A DNA stretch of 64,000 bases from Truepera radiovictrix DSM 17093 (GTDB lineage: Bacteria; Deinococcota; Deinococci; Deinococcales; Trueperaceae), in NCBI RefSeq assembly GCF_000092425.1, contig NC_014221.1, positions 1,679,001-1,743,000 on the forward strand. Reading direction: 5' to 3'. The first letter of the stretch is position 1. The number at the start of each line of letters is the position of its first letter. This document shows, in pieces, positions 9,638 through 17,874 of the stretch. The notes below the pieces were generated by a model that saw only the letters and a list, made by a program, of their open reading frames with translations, was not told where the DNA came from and did not search any database. A program made the position numbers and the translations under genes.

Positions 9638-10791
9638 GCCACCTCCCGGGCGCTCGGGGCGGCCTCCGAGACGCTCGCCTCGGGTTCGTCGACCATCTCC
9701 CCCGTCACCGCCAGGATGCTCGGCAAGTTGAGCAGCCCGATGGGCCTCCCCGCGCCGTCGACCACGGGCAGTTCGGCGACCCCCTGCCCGAGCATCTTGG
9801 CGAGCGCCCCGCGCACGTCGTCGCCCTCGCGGACGCTGTAGCTCTCGGCGCTCACCTCGGTGTAGGCGCTCTCGACGTCGGCGTCGCCCGCAAACGCCCG
9901 CCGGTCGAGCCACCCCGCCAAGCGGCCCTCGCGCGTCACATACACCGTCCGGTGCCGCGCCAGGGCCTCGCGCGCCGCCTCGCGCGAGGCGCCCAGGTCG
10001 AGCGTCGGCACCGCGCGCATGAGTTCGTGCGCGCGCACCCGCGAGAGCCGTTTGAGCGCCCGGTCGGCCCCCACGAACTGCCGCACGAAGCGGCTTTTGG
10101 GCGCCGACAGCACCTCCTCGGGGGTGCCGAACTGCTCGACCACGCCGACGTTCATCACGCACACGCGGTCGCCGAGCTTGATCGCCTCGTCGATGTCGTG
10201 CGTCACCATCACGATGGTCTTTTGCAGCTGTGCCTGCAGCTTTAAAAACTCGTCTTGCAGCCGCTCGCGCGTCAGCGGGTCGACCGCTCCGAAGGGCTCG
10301 TCCATGAGCAGCACGGGCGGGTCGACCGCGAGCGCGCGCGCCACCCCGACGCGCTGCGCTTGCCCCCCGGAGAGCTCTCTGGGGTAGGCCGCCGCGTAGC
10401 GCTCGGGGGGGAGCCCCACGAGCTCCAAAAGCTCGTCGGCGCGCGCCGCGCTCCTCGCCTTCGGCCAACCCAGCAGCCGCGGCACCACCTGGATGTTCTC
10501 GCGCACGCTCATGTGCGGAAACAGCCCGATGCTCTGGATCACGTAACCGATGCCGCGCCGCAGCTCCTGGGGGTTGACCTGCGTGACGTCGCGCCCGCCG
10601 ATATAGATGCGGCCGCTCGAGGGTTCGATAAGCCGGTTGATCATCTTCAGGGTGGTCGTCTTGCCGCACCCCGAGGGGCCGATAAGCACCACGAGCTCGC
10701 CCTCGGGGATCTCGAGGGTGGTCTCCTGCACGGCCACGGTCTCCCCGTAGCGTTTGCTCACCCGCTCGAGGCGGATCATCGCGTCGGCCAT
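9634..10791 (-). CDS. yehX: Osmoprotectant ABC transporter ATPase with CBS domains (YehX/OpuCA-like)
   Basis: 385 residues from the ATG at 10791, chosen because AAGGAGGG lies 4 bases upstream. A GTG at 10836, overlapping the upstream stop as GTGA, would add 15 residues. Walker A GPSGCGKTT is near residue 38, the signature LSGGQAQRVGVARAL near 139, Walker B LLMDEPFGAVD near 159, and the switch histidine in MVTHDIDEA. Residues from about 245 carry a tandem CBS pair ending in a PVVDGAGRPIGLLNL strand. In OpuA/OpuC relatives these CBS domains sense ionic strength or c-di-AMP, so activity control is likely (inference). Confidence 0.88.
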   Translation of the reverse strand: MADAMIRLERVSKRYGETVAVQETTLEIPEGELVVLIGPSGCGKTTTLKMINRLIEPSSGRIYIGGRDVTQVNPQELRRGIGYVIQSIGLFPHMSVRENIQVVPRLLGWPKARSAARADELLELVGLPPERYAAAYPRELSGGQAQRVGVARALAVDPPVLLMDEPFGAVDPLTRERLQDEFLKLQAQLQKTIVMVTHDIDEAIKLGDRVCVMNVGVVEQFGTPEEVLSAPKSRFVRQFVGADRALKRLSRVRAHELMRAVPTLDLGASREAAREALARHRTVYVTREGRLAGWLDRRAFAGDADVESAYTEVSAESYSVREGDDVRGALAKMLGQGVAELPVVDGAGRPIGLLNLPSILAVTGEMVDEPEASVSEAAPSAREVA

Positions 10792-10832
10792 CCGGCCCTC
10801 CTTAAGGTGTCGGGGCGAGGCGTCGGGGCGCC

Positions 10833-12230
10833 TCACGGCCGCACCCCGCGCGAGGTGAGGAGCACCCCAACCCCCCGAAGCAGCGCGTCGGCGGCGAGCG
10901 CCAAGAGAATAATCGGCAGCGCCCCCAAAAGGATCAAGTCGGGGACCTGCTGCGCGATGCCGCGTTCGATAAAGGTGCCGAGCCCCCCCGCCCCGATCAG
11001 AAAGGCCACCGTGGTGATACCGACCGTCAACACCGCCGAGGCGCGCACCCCCTCAATGATCAGCGGGAGCGCGAGGGGGAGCTCGACGCGGCGCAGGATC
11101 TGGCCACCACTCATCCCCATCCCCCGCCCCGCCTCGACGGCCGCGCGCGGCACCTCTTTAAGGCCCGTATAGGTGTTGCGGACGATCGGCAAAAAGGCGT
11201 AGAGCGTCAGGGCGATCAGCGCGGGCGCGGTGCCGATGCCGCGCACGCCGAGGTTGGAAAGCGGCGCCGACAACGACCCCGGCAGGCTGAAGCCGCCGAG
11301 GTTGAGGCTCAGGGCCGCGACGAAGAGGTCGTTGAGGACGACCGCCACCATCACCGTCAGCAGCGCAGCGGGGGGGGCGGCGACGAGGAGCGCGAGGAGC
11401 ACCAAAACGCCTCGCTGCGCGCGCTGCGCGAGCCACAGCAGCGCGCCACTCGCGAGGAGGCCACCCCCACCCCAGAGGAGCGCCTCCCCGATCGTCAAGG
11501 CGCTCCCGAGGCGCGCGAGCGGGAGCAGCATGAGGCCGAAGAGCGCCAGCGAGGGGAGCGTCTGCAAAAACGCGGCCGTCGGCAGCACCACGCGCGCAGC
11601 CAGAGGCGAGCGCGCCGCCCAGATGGCCGCCGGGATCCCGATCAGCGCAGCGAGGAGCACGCTCGTCCCGGACAGGGCGAGGTGCCGCAGGACCTCCGCG
11701 CGAAAGTCACCCCCTTGGCTCGTCAGCTCGCGCGCCAAAGCGACCTCGTTAAGCAGCCCCGCGAGGAGGATGCCGAGCGCACCGCCCAAGCCCGGGACGA
11801 AGACGAGGGGGCGCCAGCGGCTCCCTGCGGGGAGCTCCTCCAGTGCGCTAAAGGCGCCGACCACGTAGGCGAGCAGGGTGACCCACACCCCCCCCTGGAG
11901 GGAGACGCGGGCGCGCTCCGGGTCGGGCGCCTCGGCCAGGAGCGCCGCCGTCCCCGCGCTCGTCAGCAAGAGCGCCGCGAAAAGCGCCGCGGAGGCGAGC
12001 AGGGCGAGCGCCCACGCGCGCCCCCGAAAGCGCACGAGGCCCGCGAGCGCGAGCAGCCCCCAACTGGCGAGCAGCACGGGTGCCCAGGGGGTCTCCAGCG
12101 CGAAAGCGCCGTAGGCGTCGCCGGCGACTAGGCGGTTGGGTTTGAGGAGCAGCCAGCTCGGTACGGTGAGCGCGAACACCCCCAGCGCGGCGGCGAGCAG
12201 GGCGACGGGGTTGACTTTGGACACGGTCAC
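10833..12230 (-). CDS. yehY: Osmoprotectant ABC transporter permease, long form (YehY-like)
   Basis: 465 residues, GTG start with GGAGG 5 bases upstream. The N-terminal 170 residues hold four to five extra hydrophobic segments absent from the short permease, as in E. coli YehY. The C-terminal half is a standard BPD permease with the EAA loop around AAVEAGRGMGMSGGQILRR and the GITTVAFLIGAGGLG segment. It sits 208 bp downstream of the binding-protein gene, with a terminator-like hairpin in that gap, and its stop overlaps the possible GTG start of the ATPase. Confidence 0.85.
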   Translation of the reverse strand: MTVSKVNPVALLAAALGVFALTVPSWLLLKPNRLVAGDAYGAFALETPWAPVLLASWGLLALAGLVRFRGRAWALALLASAALFAALLLTSAGTAALLAEAPDPERARVSLQGGVWVTLLAYVVGAFSALEELPAGSRWRPLVFVPGLGGALGILLAGLLNEVALARELTSQGGDFRAEVLRHLALSGTSVLLAALIGIPAAIWAARSPLAARVVLPTAAFLQTLPSLALFGLMLLPLARLGSALTIGEALLWGGGGLLASGALLWLAQRAQRGVLVLLALLVAAPPAALLTVMVAVVLNDLFVAALSLNLGGFSLPGSLSAPLSNLGVRGIGTAPALIALTLYAFLPIVRNTYTGLKEVPRAAVEAGRGMGMSGGQILRRVELPLALPLIIEGVRASAVLTVGITTVAFLIGAGGLGTFIERGIAQQVPDLILLGALPIILLALAADALLRGVGVLLTSRGVRP

Positions 12231-12384
12231 GGCGGCCTCCGGTTCCGGCGGGGTCTACGGGGTGGGCGTGCGGGGCGAAACCTAGCGGCGCCCCGAAACG
12301 TAGCGACCAGGAGCTCAGCGGCCTCTTGGAAGGTGCGGGGCGACCTACGGAAGCGCGTGGCCGACCGGACCTGCCAAGAGAAAC

Positions 12385-12414
12385 GCGCAGCGCGGGCCGC
12401 TGCCCCCGCTGCGC
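12385..12414 (-). terminator. Hairpin between binding-protein gene and permease (partial terminator)
   Basis: GCGCAGCG (12385-12392) pairs with CGCTGCGC (12407-12414) around a GC-rich loop. Read on the minus strand, it is followed by GTTTCTCTT, a weak U-rich tract. It lies just downstream of the binding-protein stop and could let more transcript stop after that gene than continue into the permease. Confidence 0.45.
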
Positions 12415-12438
12415 ATCCAAGTGTGCCCTTGGCCGCCG

Positions 12439-13347
12439 CTACTCGAGGAAGCCCGCGCCCGTGAGAAAGTCCTGCGCCACGTCGGCGGGGTTTTCGCCGT
12501 CGACCGCGACGCGCCCGTTGAGCTCCTGGAGCGTGGCTTCGTCTAGAGCGGCGAAGACCGGGTCGAGGATCTCGGGAAGCTGCGGGTAGGCCTCGACGAC
12601 CTCCGTGCGCACCGCCGGGAAGGGTTGGTAGATGGCGACCGCGTTCTCGGGGTCAGAGAGCGTGACCATCCCGAGCGCGCCGATGATGCCGTCCGTGCCG
12701 TAGGCCATCGCCGCGTTCACGCCGTCGGTGCCGTTAGCCGCCGCGGTCACCGTCTGGGTGGTGTTGCCGCCCGCGAGGATGACGAGCTGGTCGCCTGAGA
12801 CGTTAAAGCCGTAGGTCGCCTCGAACGCGGGGAGCGCGTCGGGGCGGTCGACGAACTCCTGGCTGGCGGCGAGCCGGAAGGCGCCACCCTCGTTGATGTA
12901 GTCGGCGAGGTCAGCCATGCTCTCTAGACCGTGCTCGTCGGCGAGCGCCTGCGGCACGGCGATCGCCCAGGTGTTGTTGGCGGGCGAGCGGCCGAGGTAG
13001 GTCACGCCGTTTTCCGCGTCGAGCTCCCTAAGCGTCTCGTAGAGCTCGTCGGGGCGCGTCGCGAGGTCCTCGTCGAGCCCGGCGTCGGGGAAAAAGGTCA
13101 GCGCGGTACCGGTGTACTCGGGGTACATGTCGATCTCACCGGCGAGGAGCGCCTCACGCACGACCGAGGTGGTGCCGAACCCCGAGCGGTCGACGACCTC
13201 GATGCCATTACTCTCGAGCATGAGCCGCATGATCTGGGCCAGCACCGACCCTTCGGTGTCGACCTTCGAGCCGATGGTGACGGGCTCCCCTTGAGCTGCG
13301 CCAAAGCTTAGAAGCGCGAGAAGAAGCGAGAGCACAAGCCTTTTCAT
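12439..13347 (-). CDS. yehZ: Osmoprotectant ABC transporter substrate-binding protein (YehZ/OsmF, OpuAC family)
   Basis: 302 residues from the ATG at 13347, which has an AAGGAGG site and begins a classic Sec signal peptide (MKRLVLSLLLALLSFGAAQG, cleavage likely after AQG). The mature part has the family's opening VTIGSKVDTEGSVLAQIM, the IDMYPEYTGTAL motif and NNTWAIAVPQ. It binds a compatible solute such as glycine betaine in the periplasm and delivers it to the two permeases. A longer frame upstream of this ATG lacks a ribosome site and was rejected as the start. First gene of the yehZYXW-like operon. Confidence 0.9.
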   Translation of the reverse strand: MKRLVLSLLLALLSFGAAQGEPVTIGSKVDTEGSVLAQIMRLMLESNGIEVVDRSGFGTTSVVREALLAGEIDMYPEYTGTALTFFPDAGLDEDLATRPDELYETLRELDAENGVTYLGRSPANNTWAIAVPQALADEHGLESMADLADYINEGGAFRLAASQEFVDRPDALPAFEATYGFNVSGDQLVILAGGNTTQTVTAAANGTDGVNAAMAYGTDGIIGALGMVTLSDPENAVAIYQPFPAVRTEVVEAYPQLPEILDPVFAALDEATLQELNGRVAVDGENPADVAQDFLTGAGFLE

Positions 13348-13603
13348 GGTGGCCTCCTTGAGCCTACGGCAGCTTGCCGCGACCGTCGCCCTACCGAACC
13401 CGACGTGAGGGCCCCGGTGGGGGCACGTCCCCGGTAAGCGGCAGCGTGCGTAGAACAACCCCGAGTAAAGCACATCCGCCCCGCGCGCAGTGTCGGTCAA
13501 CCCACGAACGGCGCTACAAGGGGTGGTACAAGGGGTACAGACGGGGGGAGCGTACAACCGTCCCAGGACAGCGCCCACGCCCCCCGAAGCCTTAGAGTGA
13601 GGC

Positions 13604-14416
13604 ATGGCCGAACTGCTCACCCACGACCACCCGCTGCCCGAGGGCGCGTGCGTGCGCGTCCTGACGCTCAACCGCCCGGAGCGCCGCAACGCGCTCTCGC
13701 CCGCGCTGCAAGAGGCGCTCCTAGCGGCCCTCGAGGCGGCCGAAGCGGCCGCTCACGTGCGGGCGCTCGTGCTGACGGGCGCCGGCGACGCCTTCTGCTC
13801 CGGGCTCGACCTGGGCGCGCTCAAGGACTTAAGCCGCCGGAGCACGGAGGAAAACCGCCGCGATTCGGCGCGCTTCGCCCGGCTTTTGGAGCGCCTCTAC
13901 ACCCACCCCAAACCGGTCGTCGCGGCGCTCAACGGCCCCGCGGTCGCGGGCGGCGCGGGGCTGGTCAACGCCTGCGACCTCGCGGTGATGGGTGCAGGCG
14001 CCCGCATCGGCTACACAGAGGCGCGTATCGGCTTCGTCGCGGCCCTCGTCGGGGTTTTTCTGGTGCGTCAGGTCGGCGAAAAGCGCGCCAAAGACCTTCT
14101 GCTCTCGGCGCGCCTCGTCGGCGCCGAGGAGGCCGAACGCATGGGGCTCGTCAACGAGGTGTGCGCCGCCGAGGCGGTGCTGCCGCGGGCGCTCGAGCGC
14201 GCCGCGGCGCTCGCCGCCAACGCCCCGTCGTCGCTGGCGATGACCAAGCTGCTGCTCGCCGGGGTGCCGAGTCTAGGGCTCGCCGAAGGGTTGCGCTACG
14301 CGGGCGAGCTCAACGCCCTCGCGCGGACCACCGACGACCTCAAAGAGGGGGTCGCGGCGTTTTTGGAGAAGCGCGCCCCGCGCTGGGGGCGTCCCCAAGG
14401 CGCGACCCGAGGCTAG
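13604..14416 (+). CDS. Enoyl-CoA hydratase/isomerase family protein
   Basis: 270 residues. The crotonase fold is shown by LNRPERRNALSPAL (about residue 23), the CoA/oxyanion segment FCSGLDLGAL (about 65) and LNGPAVAGGAGLVNACDLAV (about 107-126), followed by ARIGYTEARIGFV. It likely hydrates or isomerises an enoyl-CoA; the exact substrate in fatty-acid or aromatic degradation is not fixed by sequence. No ribosome site is present. A TAGAGT box ends 5 bases before the ATG, so the mRNA is probably leaderless. Confidence 0.85.
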   Translation: MAELLTHDHPLPEGACVRVLTLNRPERRNALSPALQEALLAALEAAEAAAHVRALVLTGAGDAFCSGLDLGALKDLSRRSTEENRRDSARFARLLERLYTHPKPVVAALNGPAVAGGAGLVNACDLAVMGAGARIGYTEARIGFVAALVGVFLVRQVGEKRAKDLLLSARLVGAEEAERMGLVNEVCAAEAVLPRALERAAALAANAPSSLAMTKLLLAGVPSLGLAEGLRYAGELNALARTTDDLKEGVAAFLEKRAPRWGRPQGATRG

Positions 14417-14466
14417 GCTCCCGCACGGCGCAGCCCTAAGCCCTTGAAGTTCGCCACCGCACCGCG

Positions 14467-14472
14467 TAGGCT
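14467..14472 (+). promoter_or_regulatory. TANNNT box of a leaderless ddl transcript
   Basis: TAGGCT lies 5 bases before the ATG of the D-Ala-D-Ala ligase gene, the spacing seen at about ten other starts in this window. Transcription would then begin at or next to the start codon. Confidence 0.5.
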
Positions 14473-14477
14473 GACGC

Positions 14478-15545
14478 ATGAGGTCTTCTATGTGTAAGTT
14501 ACACACACCTAGTCGGAGCGGCCGCCCCAGGGTGCTGCTCCTCTGCGGCGGCCGCTCCGACGAACACGAGGTGTCGCTCGCCTCGGCGCGCTCCGTGTTG
14601 GCGGCGGCGGGGTCAGCGTTCGCCGTGACGCCCCTGGTGATCGGCCGCGACGGGCGGCTTCTGCCGGAGGCGGCCTCGCGGCGCGTTCTCTGCACACCGG
14701 TACCGGACACCCCACCGGACGCGCTCACGGCGACCGGCGCGCTCGAGCTGAGCGCCCTCGAGCCGGGCGCGTTCGACGTCGTCTTCCCGCTGCTGCACGG
14801 CCCTTTCGGCGAAGACGGCAGCGTGCAGGGGCTGCTCAAGCTCCTGGGGCTCCCCTTCGTCGGTTCGGACGTTTTGGGGAGCGCTGTGGGGATGGACAAG
14901 GGGATGATGAAGGCGGTTTTCGCCGCGCACGGGCTGCCGCAGGTGCCCTACCGGCTCATGACCAGGAGCGCGTGGCGGCGCGACCCCGAAGGGGTCCTGG
15001 CGTCCCTTATGGATTTCGGCCTGCCCGTGTTTGTCAAACCCGCTAACCTCGGGTCGTCGGTCGGCATTAGCCGCGCGGACGACCCCGAGGGGCTGCGCGA
15101 GGCGCTCGAGACCGCCGCCCGTTACGACCGCCGCGTGCTCGTCGAACGGGGCCTCGCCCGCGCGCGCGAGCTCGAGGTCGGCGTCTTGGGCAACGACGCC
15201 CCCCGGGCGAGCGTCGTCGGCGAGATCCGCTACGAGAGCCTCTTTTACGACTACAGCACCAAGTACACGGAGGGCGAGGCGGAGCCCCTGATCCCCGCCC
15301 CCATCCCGCCCGAGCTCGCCGCGCGCTGCCAAGCGCTCGCGCTTGAAGCGTTTCGGGCGGTCGACGCCGCCGGCCTCGCCCGCGTCGACTTCTTCCTCGC
15401 CGGCGGCGAGCTCTACCTCAACGAGATCAACACCATGCCCGGCTTTACCCGCACGAGCATGTTCCCCAAACTGTGGGAGGCGAGCGGGGTGCCCTACGAC
15501 GCGCTCATCACGCAGCTCATCGCGCTGGCGCTCGAAGCGCGCTAG
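14478..15545 (+). CDS. ddl: D-alanine--D-alanine ligase
   Basis: 355 residues. It joins two D-Ala in the cytoplasm for peptidoglycan. The family opening LLLCGGRSDEHEVSLASA begins near residue 19; LPVFVKPANLGSSVGI and the ATP-grasp metal site LYLNEINTMPGFT (about residues 310-322) are intact. The ATG at 14478 gives about 18 residues before the fold and is supported by the TAGGCT box 5 bases upstream; a GTG at 14532 would give a shorter protein. A 15-bp palindrome and a 15-bp-arm inverted repeat lie within the first 30 codons. It stands apart from the cell-wall cluster at 39-53 kb, which lacks ddl. Confidence 0.93.
   Translation: MRSSMCKLHTPSRSGRPRVLLLCGGRSDEHEVSLASARSVLAAAGSAFAVTPLVIGRDGRLLPEAASRRVLCTPVPDTPPDALTATGALELSALEPGAFDVVFPLLHGPFGEDGSVQGLLKLLGLPFVGSDVLGSAVGMDKGMMKAVFAAHGLPQVPYRLMTRSAWRRDPEGVLASLMDFGLPVFVKPANLGSSVGISRADDPEGLREALETAARYDRRVLVERGLARARELEVGVLGNDAPRASVVGEIRYESLFYDYSTKYTEGEAEPLIPAPIPPELAARCQALALEAFRAVDAAGLARVDFFLAGGELYLNEINTMPGFTRTSMFPKLWEASGVPYDALITQLIALALEAR
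14491..14505. promoter_or_regulatory. Perfect palindrome TGTGTAAGTTACACA (possible operator)
   Basis: Seven-base arms TGTGTAA and TTACACA flank one G. It lies 13-27 bases after the presumed ddl start and transcription start, so a bound repressor could block elongation or initiation. No regulator can be named from the sequence. Confidence 0.45.
14512..14561. repeat. 15-bp inverted repeat in the 5' part of ddl
   Basis: Left arm 14512-14526 (GTCGGAGCGGCCGCC) is exactly complementary to 14547-14561, with a 20-base loop. In RNA this hairpin would enclose the alternative GTG start at 14532 and sit in codons 12-28 of the longer reading. Confidence 0.7.
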
Positions 15546-15588
15546 GGCGCGTCGACGTGGCGGTGACGAACGCGTGACAAAAGTGCGC

Positions 15589-15594
15589 TATACT
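15589..15594 (+). promoter_or_regulatory. Candidate -10 box TATACT for the HNH nuclease gene
   Basis: TATACT lies about 45 bases before an AGGAGA ribosome site at 15636-15641. The -35 match is poor. It suggests a transcript with a leader, rather than a leaderless start, for the HNH gene. Confidence 0.45.
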
Positions 15595-15788
15595 CTCCCT
15601 AGACGCCTTTGACACCCCCCGGCCCCCTTTCGTAGAGGAGAACGACCGCCAAACACGCCCGGTTTACCTCGAGCGCTCCCCCCGGCCGCTTCGACCCGCT
15701 CGACCCCTTCGGCGAGGACGACGCGCTCGCGAGCGCCCCACGAGACACGTCCGCTACGAGCGCCATCGCCAACGTCTACGCGACCCGG

Positions 15789-16286
15789 GTGCTCATCCTC
15801 AACGCCTCGTACGAACCGCTGCACGTGTGTTCGGTCAAACGGGCCGTGGCCCTTCTCATGCACGACGTCGCCGAGCGCGTCGAGGACTCCGACAAGGTCC
15901 TGCGTTCGCCCAGCCAGGTCTTTCCGGTGCCGAGCGTCGTGCGGCTTAAAAAGTTCGTCAAACGCCCCCCGCGCCACCGCGTCGCTTTCAACCGCAAAAA
16001 CGTCTTTCGCCGCGACGACCACACCTGCCAGTACTGCCTGTCGCGCGAGAGCGACCTGACCCTAGACCACGTGCTGCCGCGCAGCCGCGGCGGCGCGACG
16101 AACTGGGAGAACGTGGTCGCCTGCTGCCGCCGCTGCAACGCGCGTAAGCGCGACCGCACCCCCGAAGAGGCGCAGATGACCCTCAAGCGCCGCCCCTACG
16201 CGCCGCGCTTTATGTTCTCGTCGGCCTACGGCATCCTGCCCAACATCGACCCCATCTGGGAGAAGTACCTGCCTAAAGGGAGCTGA
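15789..16286 (+). CDS. HNH endonuclease (Deinococcus-type), start uncertain
   Basis: The 165 residues from the GTG at 15789 hold the family N-terminal block [12 protein letters not shown], then a zinc/HNH core with CQYC (about residue 80), [11 protein letters not shown] and [12 protein letters not shown] proteins of this type cut or nick DNA, and their role in these bacteria is not established. The frame is open back to a TAG at 15633. A ribosome site AGGAGA follows at once, and the extension reads plausibly as protein (FDPLDPFGEDDALA). But no ATG, GTG or TTG occurs between that site and 15789. The true start may be a rare codon near 15642-15648, or the 15789 GTG, which has no ribosome site. 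Confidence 0.8.
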   Translation: MLILNASYEPLHVCSVKRAVALLMHDVAERVEDSDKVLRSPSQVFPVPSVVRLKKFVKRPPRHRVAFNRKNVFRRDDHTCQYCLSRESDLTLDHVLPRSRGGATNWENVVACCRRCNARKRDRTPEEAQMTLKRRPYAPRFMFSSAYGILPNIDPIWEKYLPKGS

Positions 16287-16362
16287 GCCCCGGGTTTGGG
16301 CAAAGGCTCGTAGCCCGTCGGCATGTTCCAGCCGCTCTCATCCGCGCGCGTTATGCTACGCC

Positions 16363-16707
16363 ATGAACGCTGCGCGCCCTTTGTACCTCGCCACCCTCGC
16401 CGCTCTTCTCAGCGCGTGCGCTACCGTCACCGCCCCCCGCATCACCACCTTCGAGGCCTTTCCCCGCACCATCAGCGCCCCCGGGCAGCGCGTCACCCTG
16501 AGCTGGACGCTCGAGGCCGAAAGCGCTACCATCGTCACCTTGAGCGCCGAGCCGGAGGGCGGCGAAGCGAGCACCACCGAGGTCAGCGGCCAGACGCTCG
16601 TCACCGTGACGCCGACCGCCACGACCACCTACACGCTGCGCGCCCAGAGCGTGGGCGGCAGCGACAGCCGCACGGTCACCGTCACGCTGGTGCCCGAGAC
16701 CGACTAG
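16363..16707 (+). CDS. Small lipoprotein with an Ig-like beta domain
   Basis: 114 residues. The N-terminus is a lipoprotein signal with lipobox LLSAC (Cys at about residue 19). The rest is a single beta-rich, Thr/Ser-rich domain with the pattern ITTFEAFPRTISAPGQRVTLSWTLE, split near residue 36, and TPTATTTYTLRAQS, which resembles bacterial Ig-like/PKD-type repeats. Probably anchored in the envelope; function unknown. The start has no ribosome site but a TATGCT box 5 bases upstream, so it is probably leaderless. It precedes the fluoride channel pair by 48 bp with no known link. Confidence 0.7.
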   Translation: MNAARPLYLATLAALLSACATVTAPRITTFEAFPRTISAPGQRVTLSWTLEAESATIVTLSAEPEGGEASTTEVSGQTLVTVTPTATTTYTLRAQSVGGSDSRTVTVTLVPETD

Positions 16708-16755
16708 ACCCCAAGCGACCGGCCGAGAGCGCCACCACGCACCCCGAGGCGCACG

Positions 16756-17190
16756 ATGCCCAAACCGCAGGACCCACCCCCCACCCCGCCGCGGCTGCCG
16801 CCGCCCGCCGACACCCTCGCGGTCGCCGCGGGCGGCGCGCTCGGGGCGCTGTTGCGTTACGCCTTCGTGCTCGCTTTCCCAGCGCACGCGGGCGCCTTTC
16901 CCAAGGTCACCTTTTACGAAAACCTCGCGGGCGCCTTTGTCCTGGCCTTCGTCCTCACCGCGCTGCTCGAGCGCTGGCCGCAGCTCGGGCGCCTGCGCGC
17001 GGCGCTCTGCACCGGCGTGCTCGGCTCTTTTACCACCTTCTCGACCTTTAGCTTAGAGCTCCTAGCGCTCGGCTCGAGCGGTGGGCGGCAGACCGCCTCG
17101 CTCTACGCGGTGCTTAGCGTGACGGGCGGGCTCTGCGCCGCCGCCTCGGGGCTGTGGCTCGCGCGGCGCTACGTGGTGGGTCGGCGGTGA
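16756..17190 (+). CDS. crcB: Fluoride channel subunit Fluc/CrcB (first copy)
   Basis: 144 residues with a proline-rich N-terminus and four membrane helices. Family marks are GALLRYAFVLAF (about residue 30), FYENLAGAFVLAF in place of the usual NxxG segment, and GVLGSFTTFSTFSLE (about residues 92-106), whose Phe and Thr/Ser residues line the pore. It exports fluoride passively from the cytoplasm. It overlaps the second copy by GTGA, so the two are probably made together and assemble as a heterodimer. No fluoride riboswitch lies directly in front of this gene; one is found 0.5 kb downstream. Confidence 0.88.
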   Translation: MPKPQDPPPTPPRLPPPADTLAVAAGGALGALLRYAFVLAFPAHAGAFPKVTFYENLAGAFVLAFVLTALLERWPQLGRLRAALCTGVLGSFTTFSTFSLELLALGSSGGRQTASLYAVLSVTGGLCAAASGLWLARRYVVGRR

Positions 17191-17588
17191 AACCGGCCTT
17201 TTTCGTTGCTTTCGCGCTCGCGGGCGCGCTGGGGGTCACCGCCCGCTACCTGCTCGACGTCACCCTCACGACGCGCCTGCGCACCCCCTACTGGAACTGG
17301 GGGGTCTTGAGCGTGAACCTCTCGGGAGCGTTTTTGCTGGGGCTGCTCGTAGACCTCAGCGCGCGCCACCCCCTCCTTGAAGGGTACCGCGTCCTGCTCG
17401 GCAGCGGCTTTTTGGGGGCGTACACGACCTTTTCCACCTGGATGTACGACACCGTGCGGCTGCTGGAGCGCGAACGTTGGCGCGCCGCCTACTTTAGCGC
17501 CGCCCTCGTGCCGCTGCTGGGGGTGGCGCTGATCGCGCTCGGGTTTGCGCTCGCGGCGCAGGGTTCGGGTTGGGCGGGTCTCGGTTAG
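17187..17588 (+). CDS. crcB: Fluoride channel subunit Fluc/CrcB (second copy)
   Basis: 133 residues from the GTG that overlaps the previous stop; a longer upstream start would run into the first copy and is unlikely. Four helices are visible, with GALGVTARYLLD (about residue 12), NLSGAFLLGLL (about 45), the conserved Asn, and GFLGAYTTFSTWMYD (about residues 73-87). The two copies are divergent in sequence, as in heterodimeric Fluc systems of Gram-positive bacteria, where each subunit supplies different pore residues. Confidence 0.88.
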   Translation: MKPAFFVAFALAGALGVTARYLLDVTLTTRLRTPYWNWGVLSVNLSGAFLLGLLVDLSARHPLLEGYRVLLGSGFLGAYTTFSTWMYDTVRLLERERWRAAYFSAALVPLLGVALIALGFALAAQGSGWAGLG

Positions 17589-17601
17589 ATGGGCCGAGCG
17601 C

Positions 17602-17631
17602 TTTACCCCCGGCCCACGAGGGCGCTACACT
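17602..17631 (+). promoter_or_regulatory. Promoter of the fluoride riboswitch transcript
   Basis: TTTACC (17602-17607) and TACACT (17626-17631) are separated by 18 bp. Transcription would start near 17638, about 35 bases before the riboswitch aptamer. Confidence 0.55.
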
Positions 17632-17670
17632 AGGGTCGGGCGCTCCGGCTCGAGCGCCCGACAAACGGTC

Positions 17671-17746
17671 GTGGCGATGGGTCCCGCCCTCAACCGCCCC
17701 TCGAGGCTGATGGTCCCTACGTCGTTGGCGTAGGGGCCTTTCGTTT
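17671..17746 (+). ncRNA. Fluoride riboswitch (crcB motif) with overlapping terminator
   Basis: The conserved GGCGATGG (17673-17680), CCGCC, CAACC and GCTGATGG...CCTAC (17706-17720) follow the fluoride aptamer order and spacing. The 3' strand GGTCCCTACG (17712-17721) can instead pair with CGTAGGGGCC (17729-17738), giving a 10-bp stem with one G-U pair and a TTTCGTTT tail: an intrinsic terminator. Aptamer and terminator share bases, so fluoride binding should prevent termination and switch on the antiporter gene downstream. The aptamer helix carries one central T-T mismatch. Confidence 0.88.
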
Positions 17747-17874
17747 GCCCGCGTGCGGCCCCTAGCGCCAGGTGAGGAGAACAGGATGCGACATGACGTT
17801 ACCTTCGGCGCTCTCGAGCCAGAGCTACCCCGGCAGACGGGGCATCACGCGGTAGCGGCGCCGGGAGGCCCGAC

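Noticed and set aside
8846-10669. 607-codon minus-strand frame covering both yehW and the ATPase gene
   Set aside because: Only its last 263 codons, from the GTG at 9637, encode the permease; the rest is out of frame with the real ATPase.
13348-13603. Divergent promoter for the binding-protein gene with TTGACC and TTTACT boxes
   Set aside because: The spacing is about 25 bp, too long for a sigma-70 type promoter; no better pair was found.
16708-16755. Fluoride riboswitch directly upstream of the first crcB
   Set aside because: The 48-bp gap lacks the GGCGATGG and GCTGATGG blocks; the only aptamer is at 17671-17722.
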